From positions 1-42,581 of the forward strand of contig CANRDF010000007.1 of assembly GCA_947629255.1 (NCBI GenBank): DNA of 42,581 nt, read 5' to 3'. This document shows positions 10,300 through 19,300 of the stretch, piece after piece. The stretch comes from an uncultured Bacilli bacterium (GTDB lineage: Bacteria; Bacillota_I; Bacilli_A; RF39; UBA660). Position 1 is the first letter of the stretch, and each line of letters begins with the position of its first letter. Made by a program: the position numbers and the translations under genes. The notes beneath the pieces were generated by a model. That model ran no database searches, was not told the DNA's origin, and worked only from the letters and a program-made list of their open reading frames with translations.

Positions 10300-10341
10300 A
10301 CTTCAAATTTATTATAACTCAACTTCAATATAATTTGAAGT
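10300..10341. promoter_or_regulatory. Putative module-2 operators (ACTTCAAATT / AATTTGAAGT)
   Basis: ACTTCAAATTT at 10300-10310 and near-palindrome ACTTCAATATAATTTGAAGT at 10322-10341 between divergent genes. Confidence 0.5.
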
Positions 10342-10380
10342 ATAAATTATATAATCTTGATAAATAGAGGAGGAACTTTA

Positions 10381-10704
10381 ATGAAAAATTTAAAAAAGAT
10401 TGTAAAAGCTCAAAATAAATCTTTGACTTCTTTAGCAGTAGAACTTGAAGTATCTCAAGAAGCGATAAGTCAGTATATAAGTGGAAAGATTTTTCCTAAA
10501 ACGAAAACAATTATTCAGATGGCACGTTTACTTCATACTTCTACAGATTATTTGCTTGATCTAACGGATAACCCAAATGCTTCTGACTTTATTTTATCTG
10601 AACAAGAAAATGAATTGTTATCTAATTATCGAAATTTGAACAAAGAAGGGAAGTTAAAAGCTGAAACCTATATTCAAGCTTTGAAAGATTTAAGTACTAA
10701 ATAA
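10381..10704 (+). CDS. XRE-family HTH regulator (module 2)
   Basis: MKNLKKIVKAQNKSLTSLAVELEVSQEAISQYISGKIFPKTKTIIQMARLL; RBS GGAGG upstream of 10381. Confidence 0.88.
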   Translation: MKNLKKIVKAQNKSLTSLAVELEVSQEAISQYISGKIFPKTKTIIQMARLLHTSTDYLLDLTDNPNASDFILSEQENELLSNYRNLNKEGKLKAETYIQALKDLSTK

Positions 10705-10712
10705 ATTATTTA

Positions 10713-10844
10713 CCCTCGAAAAACAACGTAAAATTAGCAAACTTTCCCTCGAAAAATTGCACAAAATTGAATAATATTCCCTCGAAAAACAGCGTAAATT
10801 TTGATGTTTTACCCTCGAAAAATCGCATAATTTTTTTGAAAAGC
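10713..10844. repeat. Four degenerate tandem copies, exact 33-bp period, core CCCTCGAAAAA
   Basis: CCCTCGAAAAA starts at 10713, 10746, 10779, 10812. Confidence 0.85.
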
Positions 10845-10951
10845 TATATTTTACGCGGCTTTTTAGCCTATTTTTAATTTATATAATTTTTTAGCATTTT
10901 TGAAAGTATAAATTGAATCTATTTCTTCATACTAAATTTAGGTGAAGTTTT

Positions 10952-11695
10952 ATGCCAAATATTCATAGCAATATATCTTTTGGACTTGTTAATATTCCAG
11001 TTTTACTAAATCCAATTGTAAAAAATAACGATGTTTCTTTTAATCAATTACATAAAAAATGTATGCACCGTATTCAATATTTAAAGTATTGTCCTCATTG
11101 TAAAATCGAAGTGAAAGCAAATGAAATATTAAAAGGATATCAATATGAAAAGGGAGAGTATCTAGAGTTTAGCACGAAAGAATTACAAGACTTAAAACCA
11201 GAAAATGATGGAGATATGGAAATTATTTCTTTTGTGCCTTTAAAAGAAATAGATCCTAGTTACTTTGAAAAAAGTTATATTCTTACTACAGAAAAGAAAA
11301 GTAGGTCTTATCAATTATTTGTAAAAGCTTTAGAAAAAACAAATTTGGTTGGTATTTGTAGGTGTGTACTTCATAATAAATTTTACTATGCTGTTTTAAG
11401 ATATTATGAATCTAATATTATTTTATCGACTTTATATTTTGAAGAAGAAATTAATTTAAAACAAAATACAGATAAAGTAAGTGTGAATGCCAAAGAGTTA
11501 GATTTAGCGGTTCAATTAATTCAAAATTTAAAAGGCCATTTTACTCCAGAAAAATATAAAGATGAATATCAAGAAAAAATTCAAGATGCAATAGTAGATA
11601 AACTTCATGGAAGAAAGATTCAAAAAACAAAAAAATCTCCTAAAAAAGAAGTGACTGATTTAATGAAAGCCTTGGAAAAAAGTTTAAAAAAATAG
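10952..11695 (+). CDS. ku: Ku-like non-homologous end-joining protein
   Basis: MPNIHSNISFGLVNIPVLLNPIVKNNDVSFNQLHKKCMHRIQYLKYCPHCKIEV, bacterial Ku N-terminus and CxxC-containing segment. Confidence 0.9.
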   Translation: MPNIHSNISFGLVNIPVLLNPIVKNNDVSFNQLHKKCMHRIQYLKYCPHCKIEVKANEILKGYQYEKGEYLEFSTKELQDLKPENDGDMEIISFVPLKEIDPSYFEKSYILTTEKKSRSYQLFVKALEKTNLVGICRCVLHNKFYYAVLRYYESNIILSTLYFEEEINLKQNTDKVSVNAKELDLAVQLIQNLKGHFTPEKYKDEYQEKIQDAIVDKLHGRKIQKTKKSPKKEVTDLMKALEKSLKK

Positions 11696-11710
11696 GTGTA
11701 TTTTCAAATT

Positions 11711-11795
11711 ATTCCTTTGAAAAATATGCAATCATGCAGATTATTCCTTTGAAAAATATGCAATCATGCAGATTATTCCTTTGAAAAATATGCGT
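11711..11795. repeat. Tandem repeat, 32-bp period, ATTCCTTTGAAAAATATGCAATCATGCAGATT
   Basis: Two identical copies at 11711 and 11743 plus partial third at 11775. Confidence 0.92.
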
Positions 11796-11865
11796 TTTTT
11801 AGCAAAAATGCTTGAAAATAAGGCTTAAAAGGGGTATAATCACTTTAATAAAGTGAGGGATTTTT

Positions 11866-13161
11866 ATGCTAGAACGAAAAATCATGCAAAAATTAATAGA
11901 TTGGAAAAATCAAAAAGAAAAAAAATGTTTAATTATTGAAGGAGCAAGACAGGTAGGAAAAACTTATATTATTTCCAAATTTGCTGAGGAAAATTATGAG
12001 AATGTTATTGCAATCAACTTCTATGAACAATCAAGTTATGCATCTATTTTTGATAGCAATTTAGATATGAACACGATAGAAGAGCAGATACTTCTTCGAA
12101 TACCTAATGCTAATTTAGTTCCTAATAAAACTCTTATTTTTTTAGATGAAATTCAAAATTGTCCTCGTGCTATTATGGCACTTAAATTTTTTGCTATTGC
12201 AAATAAATATGATGTTATCGCAACAGGATCTTTACTTGGAATTCATTATCAAGAAGTTCCTTCTTTTCCAGTTGGTTACGTTGAAAAATTAGAAATGCAC
12301 TCTTTAGATTTTGAAGAATTTTGCTGGGCTAATGGTGTAAAAAAAGAATCGATTTTGGATATCAAAAAATATTTTGATGAAAAGAAAACAGTTCCTGTTG
12401 CTATGCATGAAAAAATGCTAGAATTATTTAAAAATTATATTATTGTTGGAGGAATGCCAGAAATTGTAGAAAATTATGTAGAAAATCATGATTTTCCAAA
12501 AGTGTTAGAACTTCAAAGAAACATTTTAGATGCTTATGCCAATGATATTGCAAAGTATGCATCTAGTTCAGATAAATCAAAAATTAGAGAATGTTTTTTC
12601 TCTATTCCAAAACATTTGGCCAAAGACTATAAAAAATTTAGATATGGTTTAGTAGAAAAAAATGGGACTTCAAGAAAATATGAAGGAAGTTTACAATGGT
12701 TAGTAGATGCCAATATTATTTCTATGTGTTATAACTTATCTACGCCAGAACTTCCTTTAGAAGGAAATGCTAGAAATGATTGCTTTAAAGTTTATATGAG
12801 AGATACAGGACTATTGATGGCAATGCTAGAAGATGGTTCTCAAGAAGAGATTATGAATGGAAATTTAGGAATTTATAAAGGGGCTATTTATGAAAATATT
12901 ATTGCAGATATATTTACAAAATTAGGGAAAAAACTTTATTATTTTGAACATAATTCCACGATAGAAGTAGATTTCTTCATTCGTTATGAGCAAAAAGCTA
13001 CAGCAGTTGAAGTAAAATCTTCGGAAAATACAAAATCAAAATCATTAAAAAGTGTAATGACAAACTATGGTGTAGAACAAGGAATACGATTATCTAGTAA
13101 AAATATTGGTTATAAAGATAACGTGCTTGCTCTTCCTATTTACATGGCTATATTTTTATAA
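11866..13161 (+). CDS. AAA ATPase with DUF4143 domain
   Basis: LIIEGARQVGKTYIISKF, LIFLDEIQNCPRAIMALKFF, C-term VDFFIRYEQKATAVEVKSS. Confidence 0.85.
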   Translation: MLERKIMQKLIDWKNQKEKKCLIIEGARQVGKTYIISKFAEENYENVIAINFYEQSSYASIFDSNLDMNTIEEQILLRIPNANLVPNKTLIFLDEIQNCPRAIMALKFFAIANKYDVIATGSLLGIHYQEVPSFPVGYVEKLEMHSLDFEEFCWANGVKKESILDIKKYFDEKKTVPVAMHEKMLELFKNYIIVGGMPEIVENYVENHDFPKVLELQRNILDAYANDIAKYASSSDKSKIRECFFSIPKHLAKDYKKFRYGLVEKNGTSRKYEGSLQWLVDANIISMCYNLSTPELPLEGNARNDCFKVYMRDTGLLMAMLEDGSQEEIMNGNLGIYKGAIYENIIADIFTKLGKKLYYFEHNSTIEVDFFIRYEQKATAVEVKSSENTKSKSLKSVMTNYGVEQGIRLSSKNIGYKDNVLALPIYMAIFL

Positions 13162-13207
13162 TTTGAATAAAAAATCTTTTTTCTTCCCATAACTACTCCA
13201 GAGGGAG

Positions 13208-14104
13208 ATGTTTATGACTTTGTTTGAAAAAAAGTTTGAACCAATGTTACTTTCAGAAACAAAAGAAGCATTTAATTCCAAAGATTATTTATTTGAAATT
13301 AAATTTGATGGAATAAGGGCTCTTATTTTTGTAAGTCCAACAAAATTTAAAATTTATAATAGACATCAAGGTGATATTACTGAAAAGTATCCTGAATTAA
13401 AAGAAATTCAAAAGATGGTTACTGAACCTACGATTTTTGATGGAGAGATTGTTTCTTTTGAAAATGGATTACCTAGCTTTTCCAAATTACAAGAACGAGC
13501 TCATTTAAAAAATAAATATCGAATTGAAAGAATGAGTCAGGAAGAACCTGTTATGTATGTTGCTTTTGATGTTCTCTATGAAGGGAAAGACTTAACCAAA
13601 TATTCATTATTAAAAAGAAAACGTTATTTAGATAAATATAGAGATAACGATGTTTTTCTAAAACCTTTTTGGGTGGATACCAACGGAATTTCCTTGTTTA
13701 AAAAAATCAAGAAATTAAATATGGAAGGAATCGTCGCGAAAAGAAAAGAGAGTCCTTATGAAATCAATACACGAAGTGAAGACTGGATCAAAATTAAGAA
13801 TATTCAAAGAGAAGAATTTGTAATAGGGGGATTTACGGAAAAAGAAGGAACTCCATTCTTTTCCTTATGTTTAGGAGAATATCTTGATGGAGTACTTACT
13901 TATGTGGGAAAAGTTTCTGCTCCTAAGAAGAATGAATTGTATCAAAAAATGCAAAAAGAGAAAATTAGAAAAACATCTCCTTTTGATAAAACTTTGTCTG
14001 ATGATATTACTTATGTTACTCCAAAACATATTTGTTTCGTAGAATTCATTGAAAGAAGTAAAGAAGGTATTTTAAGACAGCCTGTTTTTCGTGGTGAAAA
14101 ATAA
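13208..14104 (+). CDS. ligD: ATP-dependent DNA ligase (LigD ligase-domain type)
   Basis: FEIKFDGIRALIF nucleotidyltransferase motif (KxDGxR), EGIVAKRKESPYE, DWIKIKN. Confidence 0.88.
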   Translation: MFMTLFEKKFEPMLLSETKEAFNSKDYLFEIKFDGIRALIFVSPTKFKIYNRHQGDITEKYPELKEIQKMVTEPTIFDGEIVSFENGLPSFSKLQERAHLKNKYRIERMSQEEPVMYVAFDVLYEGKDLTKYSLLKRKRYLDKYRDNDVFLKPFWVDTNGISLFKKIKKLNMEGIVAKRKESPYEINTRSEDWIKIKNIQREEFVIGGFTEKEGTPFFSLCLGEYLDGVLTYVGKVSAPKKNELYQKMQKEKIRKTSPFDKTLSDDITYVTPKHICFVEFIERSKEGILRQPVFRGEK

Positions 14105-14166
14105 TGCTTTACTTTTTTTGACTTTTGTGATATTGTAATAAACATTACAAAAGGGGGAATGTATGC

Positions 14167-15006
14167 ATGAAGTCTTATACAGGAATCGTTGCATTTGATG
14201 CAAGAGATGAAAAATGGAATCATGGACTAGAATTAAGAAAAATTCTTGATGATTTTGAATGTAAGGATTTATTTGTTGGAAATACAATACAAGATTCTTC
14301 TAAATATGCCATTTATGGTGAAAATCAAAGTGATTTTTTAGTTGTGATTGGTGGTCCTTCATCTCTAAGAGCTGTTATGGGAGTTGCTAAGAAACCAATT
14401 CTTTATATTCCAAATGGTATTCAAGATTTAAGGGGTTATATTGAAAATGCTTTTAAGAATGGAATAGAAGAATTACCAATCTATCGTTTCAATAACGAAT
14501 GCTTTGCAGATTATGCTTGTGGAGGTTATATTACAAATCAATTATTTGAATTAAAGAAACAAAAACTTGAGTTTCAAAAATTAAAAAGGGAAGCTGTCAA
14601 AAGATTTTTGAGTGAAAAACCTACCTCGTATCCTTTATCATTTGATATTGATGGGAAAAAAATAGAACGAGAGTGTTTAGGAGTTGTTGTAGTGAGTCCA
14701 GATTTTCTAGAACAAATTCCAAAATATCCTTATACATTAGATGAAAATACTTTACAAGTTTTTCTTATTCATCCTGCTAATCGCTTGGAGATGCTTATGG
14801 ATATAAAAGAATTATATAAGGGAAGTATTCGATTAAATGAAATCCCTTATCTGGAACATATAATAGGAAAAGAAATTGAAATGGAAATACCGAAAGCTTT
14901 TGAAAAATCATTTTATTTAGATGGGGACACTCTTTTGAATGAACAAACTCGTATTTCTATTGCCCCTAAAGAGAATGTTCATTTAATTCGTGCGAAAAAG
15001 TATTGA
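14167..15006 (+). CDS. Divergent diacylglycerol/lipid kinase-like protein
   Basis: DFLVVIGGPSSLRAVMG in place of GGDGT motif; C-term YLDGDTLLNEQTRISIAPKENVHLIR. Confidence 0.5.
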   Translation: MKSYTGIVAFDARDEKWNHGLELRKILDDFECKDLFVGNTIQDSSKYAIYGENQSDFLVVIGGPSSLRAVMGVAKKPILYIPNGIQDLRGYIENAFKNGIEELPIYRFNNECFADYACGGYITNQLFELKKQKLEFQKLKREAVKRFLSEKPTSYPLSFDIDGKKIERECLGVVVVSPDFLEQIPKYPYTLDENTLQVFLIHPANRLEMLMDIKELYKGSIRLNEIPYLEHIIGKEIEMEIPKAFEKSFYLDGDTLLNEQTRISIAPKENVHLIRAKKY

Positions 15007-15087
15007 AATTTATAGAAAAGTATGATAATTTATAAATAAGAAACACGTAAGTGTTTTTCTTTTGGAAAAAAATTGAGGTGAAAAGAA

Positions 15088-15306
15088 ATGGCTAAAAAAG
15101 AAAAAAAGCTAAAAAAAGAAAAAGTAAAGAAAGAGAGAAAACCTTCTTATATTCATGAAGTAAAAGAAGAAATGAAGAAAGTGACATTCCCTTCTGCAAA
15201 AGAAGTAACAAAGTATACAATTGCAACTATTTGTATCGTAGCATTCTTGGTAGTATTCTTTTTAATTCTTACATCTATTCTTTATTGGATTAAGGGGGCA
15301 TTATAA
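15088..15306 (+). CDS. secE: Preprotein translocase subunit SecE
   Basis: Small protein, EVKEEMKKVTFPSAKEVTKYTIATICIVAFLVVFF. Confidence 0.93.
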   Translation: MAKKEKKLKKEKVKKERKPSYIHEVKEEMKKVTFPSAKEVTKYTIATICIVAFLVVFFLILTSILYWIKGAL

Positions 15307-15839
15307 TGGAAAAACAATGGTATGTCGTAAATACTTATTCTGGACATGAAGAATCGGTGAAAGAAAAACTTGAAATGCGTACAGAATCTATGGGAATGCA
15401 AGACCATATTTTCCGTGTCATTGTTCCTGAAACAACTGAAATTGAAATTAAAGATGGTGTGAAAAAAGAAAAAGTTAAAAAAATGTTTCCTGGATATGTA
15501 TTAGTAGAAATGATTATGAGTGATGAAGCTTGGTATATCGTTCGTAATACTCCAGGAGTGACTGGGTTTATTGGATCTAGTGGAAAAGGAGCTAAACCAA
15601 CACCACTTCTTCCTCAAGAGATTGACCGTATTTTAGTCAATATGGGAATGAGTCGAATGAATATTGAATCTGAAATGGCTGTTGGCGACAAAGTTTCCAT
15701 TGTAGATGGTCCATTTAAAGGAATGGAAGGTACAGTTGGAACCATTGATTTAGAAAATAACCGAGTTGTTGTTATGATTGATTTGTTTGGACAAGAAACT
15801 TCTGTTGAAGTAGAACCATTCCAAGTAAATAAAAAATAA
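15306..15839 (+). CDS. nusG: Transcription termination/antitermination protein NusG
   Basis: KQWYVVNTYSGHEESVKEKLE..., VDGPFKGMEGTVGTID KOW motif. Confidence 0.97.
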   Translation: MEKQWYVVNTYSGHEESVKEKLEMRTESMGMQDHIFRVIVPETTEIEIKDGVKKEKVKKMFPGYVLVEMIMSDEAWYIVRNTPGVTGFIGSSGKGAKPTPLLPQEIDRILVNMGMSRMNIESEMAVGDKVSIVDGPFKGMEGTVGTIDLENNRVVVMIDLFGQETSVEVEPFQVNKK

Positions 15840-15864
15840 ACGAGTGTAAAAGCTCGTTTTTCTA
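15840..15864 (+). terminator. Terminator after nusG
   Basis: AACGAGtgtaaaaGCTCGTTTTT. Confidence 0.75.
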
Positions 15865-16158
15865 TGCAATTTTTTCTTTTTCTATCTCTTCAATAGGAAC
15901 AAAAAATTCACGAATATCGACTTCAAAAACAATACATAATTTTCGCATAGTTTCTAAAGAAGGATATCTGTCTAATAAAGAAAGAGTAAGCATATCACTG
16001 TAGGCTTGAAAAGTTATGTCTATTTTTTCTGCTACATCATCTCTTGAAAAACCACTTTGATAATGAAGACGACGTAGATTCTTTTTCATTAATAAATAAA
16101 ATTTTCTTTGAGAGTATTCCACTTTATAATTCATAAATATCACATCCATGTCTTTCAT
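15862..16158 (-). CDS. HTH regulator, XRE-like (module 5)
   Basis: KNLRRLHYQSGFSRDDVAEKIDITFQAYSDM...YPSLETMRKLCIVFEVDIREFF. Confidence 0.75.
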   Translation of the reverse strand: MKDMDVIFMNYKVEYSQRKFYLLMKKNLRRLHYQSGFSRDDVAEKIDITFQAYSDMLTLSLLDRYPSLETMRKLCIVFEVDIREFFVPIEEIEKEKIA

Positions 16159-16183
16159 TATTTTTAAATTTGTGTTATCATAG

Positions 16184-16202
16184 TATCGTAAATACTACGA
16201 TA
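16184..16202. promoter_or_regulatory. Putative module-5 operator TATCGTA-N5-TACGATA
   Basis: Perfect inverted repeat TATCGTAAATACTACGATA in divergent intergenic region; further half site ACGATA at 16225-16230. Confidence 0.6.
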
Positions 16203-16318
16203 AAAGAGAATAAAGTGACTAGAAACGATATAAAAAGTGCATAATAATATTGATTAACGGCACAACGTTAACTTTTCTTAGTGGTGGTTGTATATGTTTA
16301 GAAAGTGAGAGATTGAAA

Positions 16319-19300
16319 GTGGAAAAAAATTTTAAACGAAAATTTCTATTAACTTTTTTAGGAATCTTAATTTTAATAGTAGGGGGAATAGGAATTACTT
16401 ATGGATATTGGATAAATTCAGAAACCCAAAATACATTTGATATACTTGGAGTCAAATGTTTTGAACTTACGATGACTAAAGAAACAGAAGGAATTCATTT
16501 AGAAGAAGCTTATCCTGTTACAGATGAAGAAGGAAAAGAACAAGAAGGATATCAATTTACGATTAAAAATACATGTAATACAAGTGCAACCTATCAAGTC
16601 AACTTAGAAGAAAAAGATTTAGAAGAAAGTATCAAAAGATTATCAGATGAATATATTAAAGTCAGTTTAAATGATAGTACAGGAAAAAACTTAGATGATT
16701 ATGAGAGTACAGAAGCAACGATTAAAGAAGAAGATTTTCAAGCAGATAAATCCCATAAATTAACAAGTGGAAGTTTAGGTCCAAATGAAGAAGAAACATA
16801 TACATTAAAATTATGGATGGATTATGATACACCAGCAATAGATTCTGTCATGAATGCAGCATTTGAAAGTAAGATAAGTGTAGTAGCAACTTATATTGAA
16901 GATGACAAAAGAAAGAATACAATTGCCATTGATTATGAAGAACAAGAGAACTATTCTAATATCAGTGAAACGATTACATTTACAGCAGAGAGTGAAAATA
17001 AAGAAATTAATATTATAGAATATTCATTAGATGGAGAAAAATATGAGCCAATAGAACTCGTAGAAGGAAAAGCATCTCCAAAAGTAAATATAAGTTTAGA
17101 ATTTACCAAAGAGCAAGAATATACAATCTACTTTAAAGATTCTTTAGGAAATATCAAAGAACAAGCATTTACACCAAGTAAATTGGATCAAACAGGACCA
17201 GAGATTCATGTAGAAGAAACAAATGATGATAAGGGAGCCGTATTAACCATTACATTTGAAGATTTAAAATCAGGATTAAAAGAATATAGAATTGAAGATG
17301 GAATAAGTCGTATTGATTTAGAAGAAGAATGGACATTATTTAATGAAACCAATAAAGAAACAATTACTTATCCATCCTCTGAAAATAAAACAATCCATAT
17401 CTATGCTAAAGATAAATTAGATAATCTTTATGATACAGAATATACCATAACCAAAGCAGATACGAAAGGACCAGAGTTAACAATTAGTAATCCTAAAGAG
17501 AATGAATGGACTAATGGAAATGTAACAATTAATTTAAGTGCAACGGATGAAATCAGTGGAGTAGATAAATTCTATTATTCTAAAGATGAAGGAGACACCA
17601 AAACTTGGACTGAGATTAATGAAGTAGAACTCAATGAAAAAAATGGAACAGCAACTTTAACCATATCTGATGAAGGAGAACAAACGATTTATATTAAAGC
17701 AGAAGATAAATTAGGAAATGTAAGTACTATAGGAGAGACAACAGTAAAAATAGACTTAAGTGCACCAACTCAAAAATTTGAATTAGATAATACATCTGAA
17801 AATGGAGATAATGATTGGTATAAAAATGCATCTATTACAGTCACAGGAACAGATACAGGAGGAAGTAATATTGTAAGTGGAAGTTACTGTGAAGGAACTA
17901 GTAATTGTGAACCAACTACACCAATTGTTGGATTAAGTGAAAGTATTTCTTTAAGTGATGGAATCAATAAAGTGGTATGTGTCACATTTACTGATAATGC
18001 AGGAAATACAAGTAAGAAAACTTGTTCACAAACTTATAATGTGGATGGAGAAGCACCAACTATTTCTTCCTTAAATGCTCCAACAGAATGGGGTGCAAGC
18101 AATACATTAACAGCCAATGTAGAAGATATAATAAGTGGAATAGCAGGATACCTTTTTAGTGTAGATAATACTACACCAACGATTCAATGGACAACAGTAA
18201 GCGATCATCCAACTGGTTCAACAACTTATATGGGAACAGCCAATAGTAATACAACATGGTATTTCTATGTCAAAGATCAAGCAGGGAATGTAAGTAGAAA
18301 AGAAGTTGAAGTAAATAAAGTAGATAATGGATTACCAAGGCAAGAGTTTTCTATTAGTCCTGCAAAAGCAAATGGAGACAATGGTTGGTATAAGGGAACA
18401 AGACCAACTATTACAATCACAGCAGCAGATGATCAAAGTGGAGTAACTAAAGTAGAGTATTGTACAACAACAGATACAAATTGTACAAATTATACAAATA
18501 AGTTACAATTAAATGGACAAAATGGAGAATTAAATCGAACAGGAACATTGACCTTACTAGAAGGAAGTAATTCTAAGGTGTGTGTCAAAGTGACTGATGG
18601 AGTAGGAAAGACAAGTGAAGGATGTTCTAGTGGTTATAATATAGATATTACAGCACCAACCATTGGAAGTGTAACAGGAAGTTTAAAAGACACAAGTATC
18701 ACATTTACAGCAAATAATGTAACTGAAACGGGAAGTGGAACACAAATTTATTCATGGACATTATCAGATCAAAAGACACAAACTTCGGAAGTAAATACAG
18801 CAACATTTACAGGACTAACAGAAGGACAAAGCTATACAGCGACAGTGACAGTAGTGGATAATGCTGGAAATATATCAACTGGAGTAACATCCAATAGTGT
18901 AAAAATACCAAAAACAGTATCATTAGCTGGAATGAAAGTGCCATTAGCGGAAACAGGGGATGGTTTATATGAAGTAACACATAGTGCTCCAGAAGGATGG
19001 ACAGCATCAGAATATCGATATGCAGGCAAAGATCCAAATAATTATGTGACTTTTAATAATGAAAAAGCAGGTTGGAGAATTATAGGACTTGTGAATGTGA
19101 AAACAACAAATAACAAAATAGAGCAAAGAATAAAAATCATAAGAGCTGATAGTATAGGAGATAACACTTGGGATTCTGGTAATGTAAATGATTGGACTCA
19201 AGCAAGCTTAATGACATACTTAAATGTAGGAGGAACTTACTATAGTAAATTAAATGCAACTGCACAAGGAATGATCGCTACAGATATTATATGGAATCTA

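Noticed and set aside
10713-10844. CRISPR array
   Set aside because: Only about 11-16 bp conserved per 33-bp unit, no repeat/unique-spacer structure, no cas genes.
11711-11795. CRISPR array downstream of ku
   Set aside because: Units are contiguous identical tandem repeats with no spacers.
18807-19201. Several minus-strand ORFs within the module-5 surface gene
   Set aside because: Low-complexity antisense frames of a repetitive coding region.
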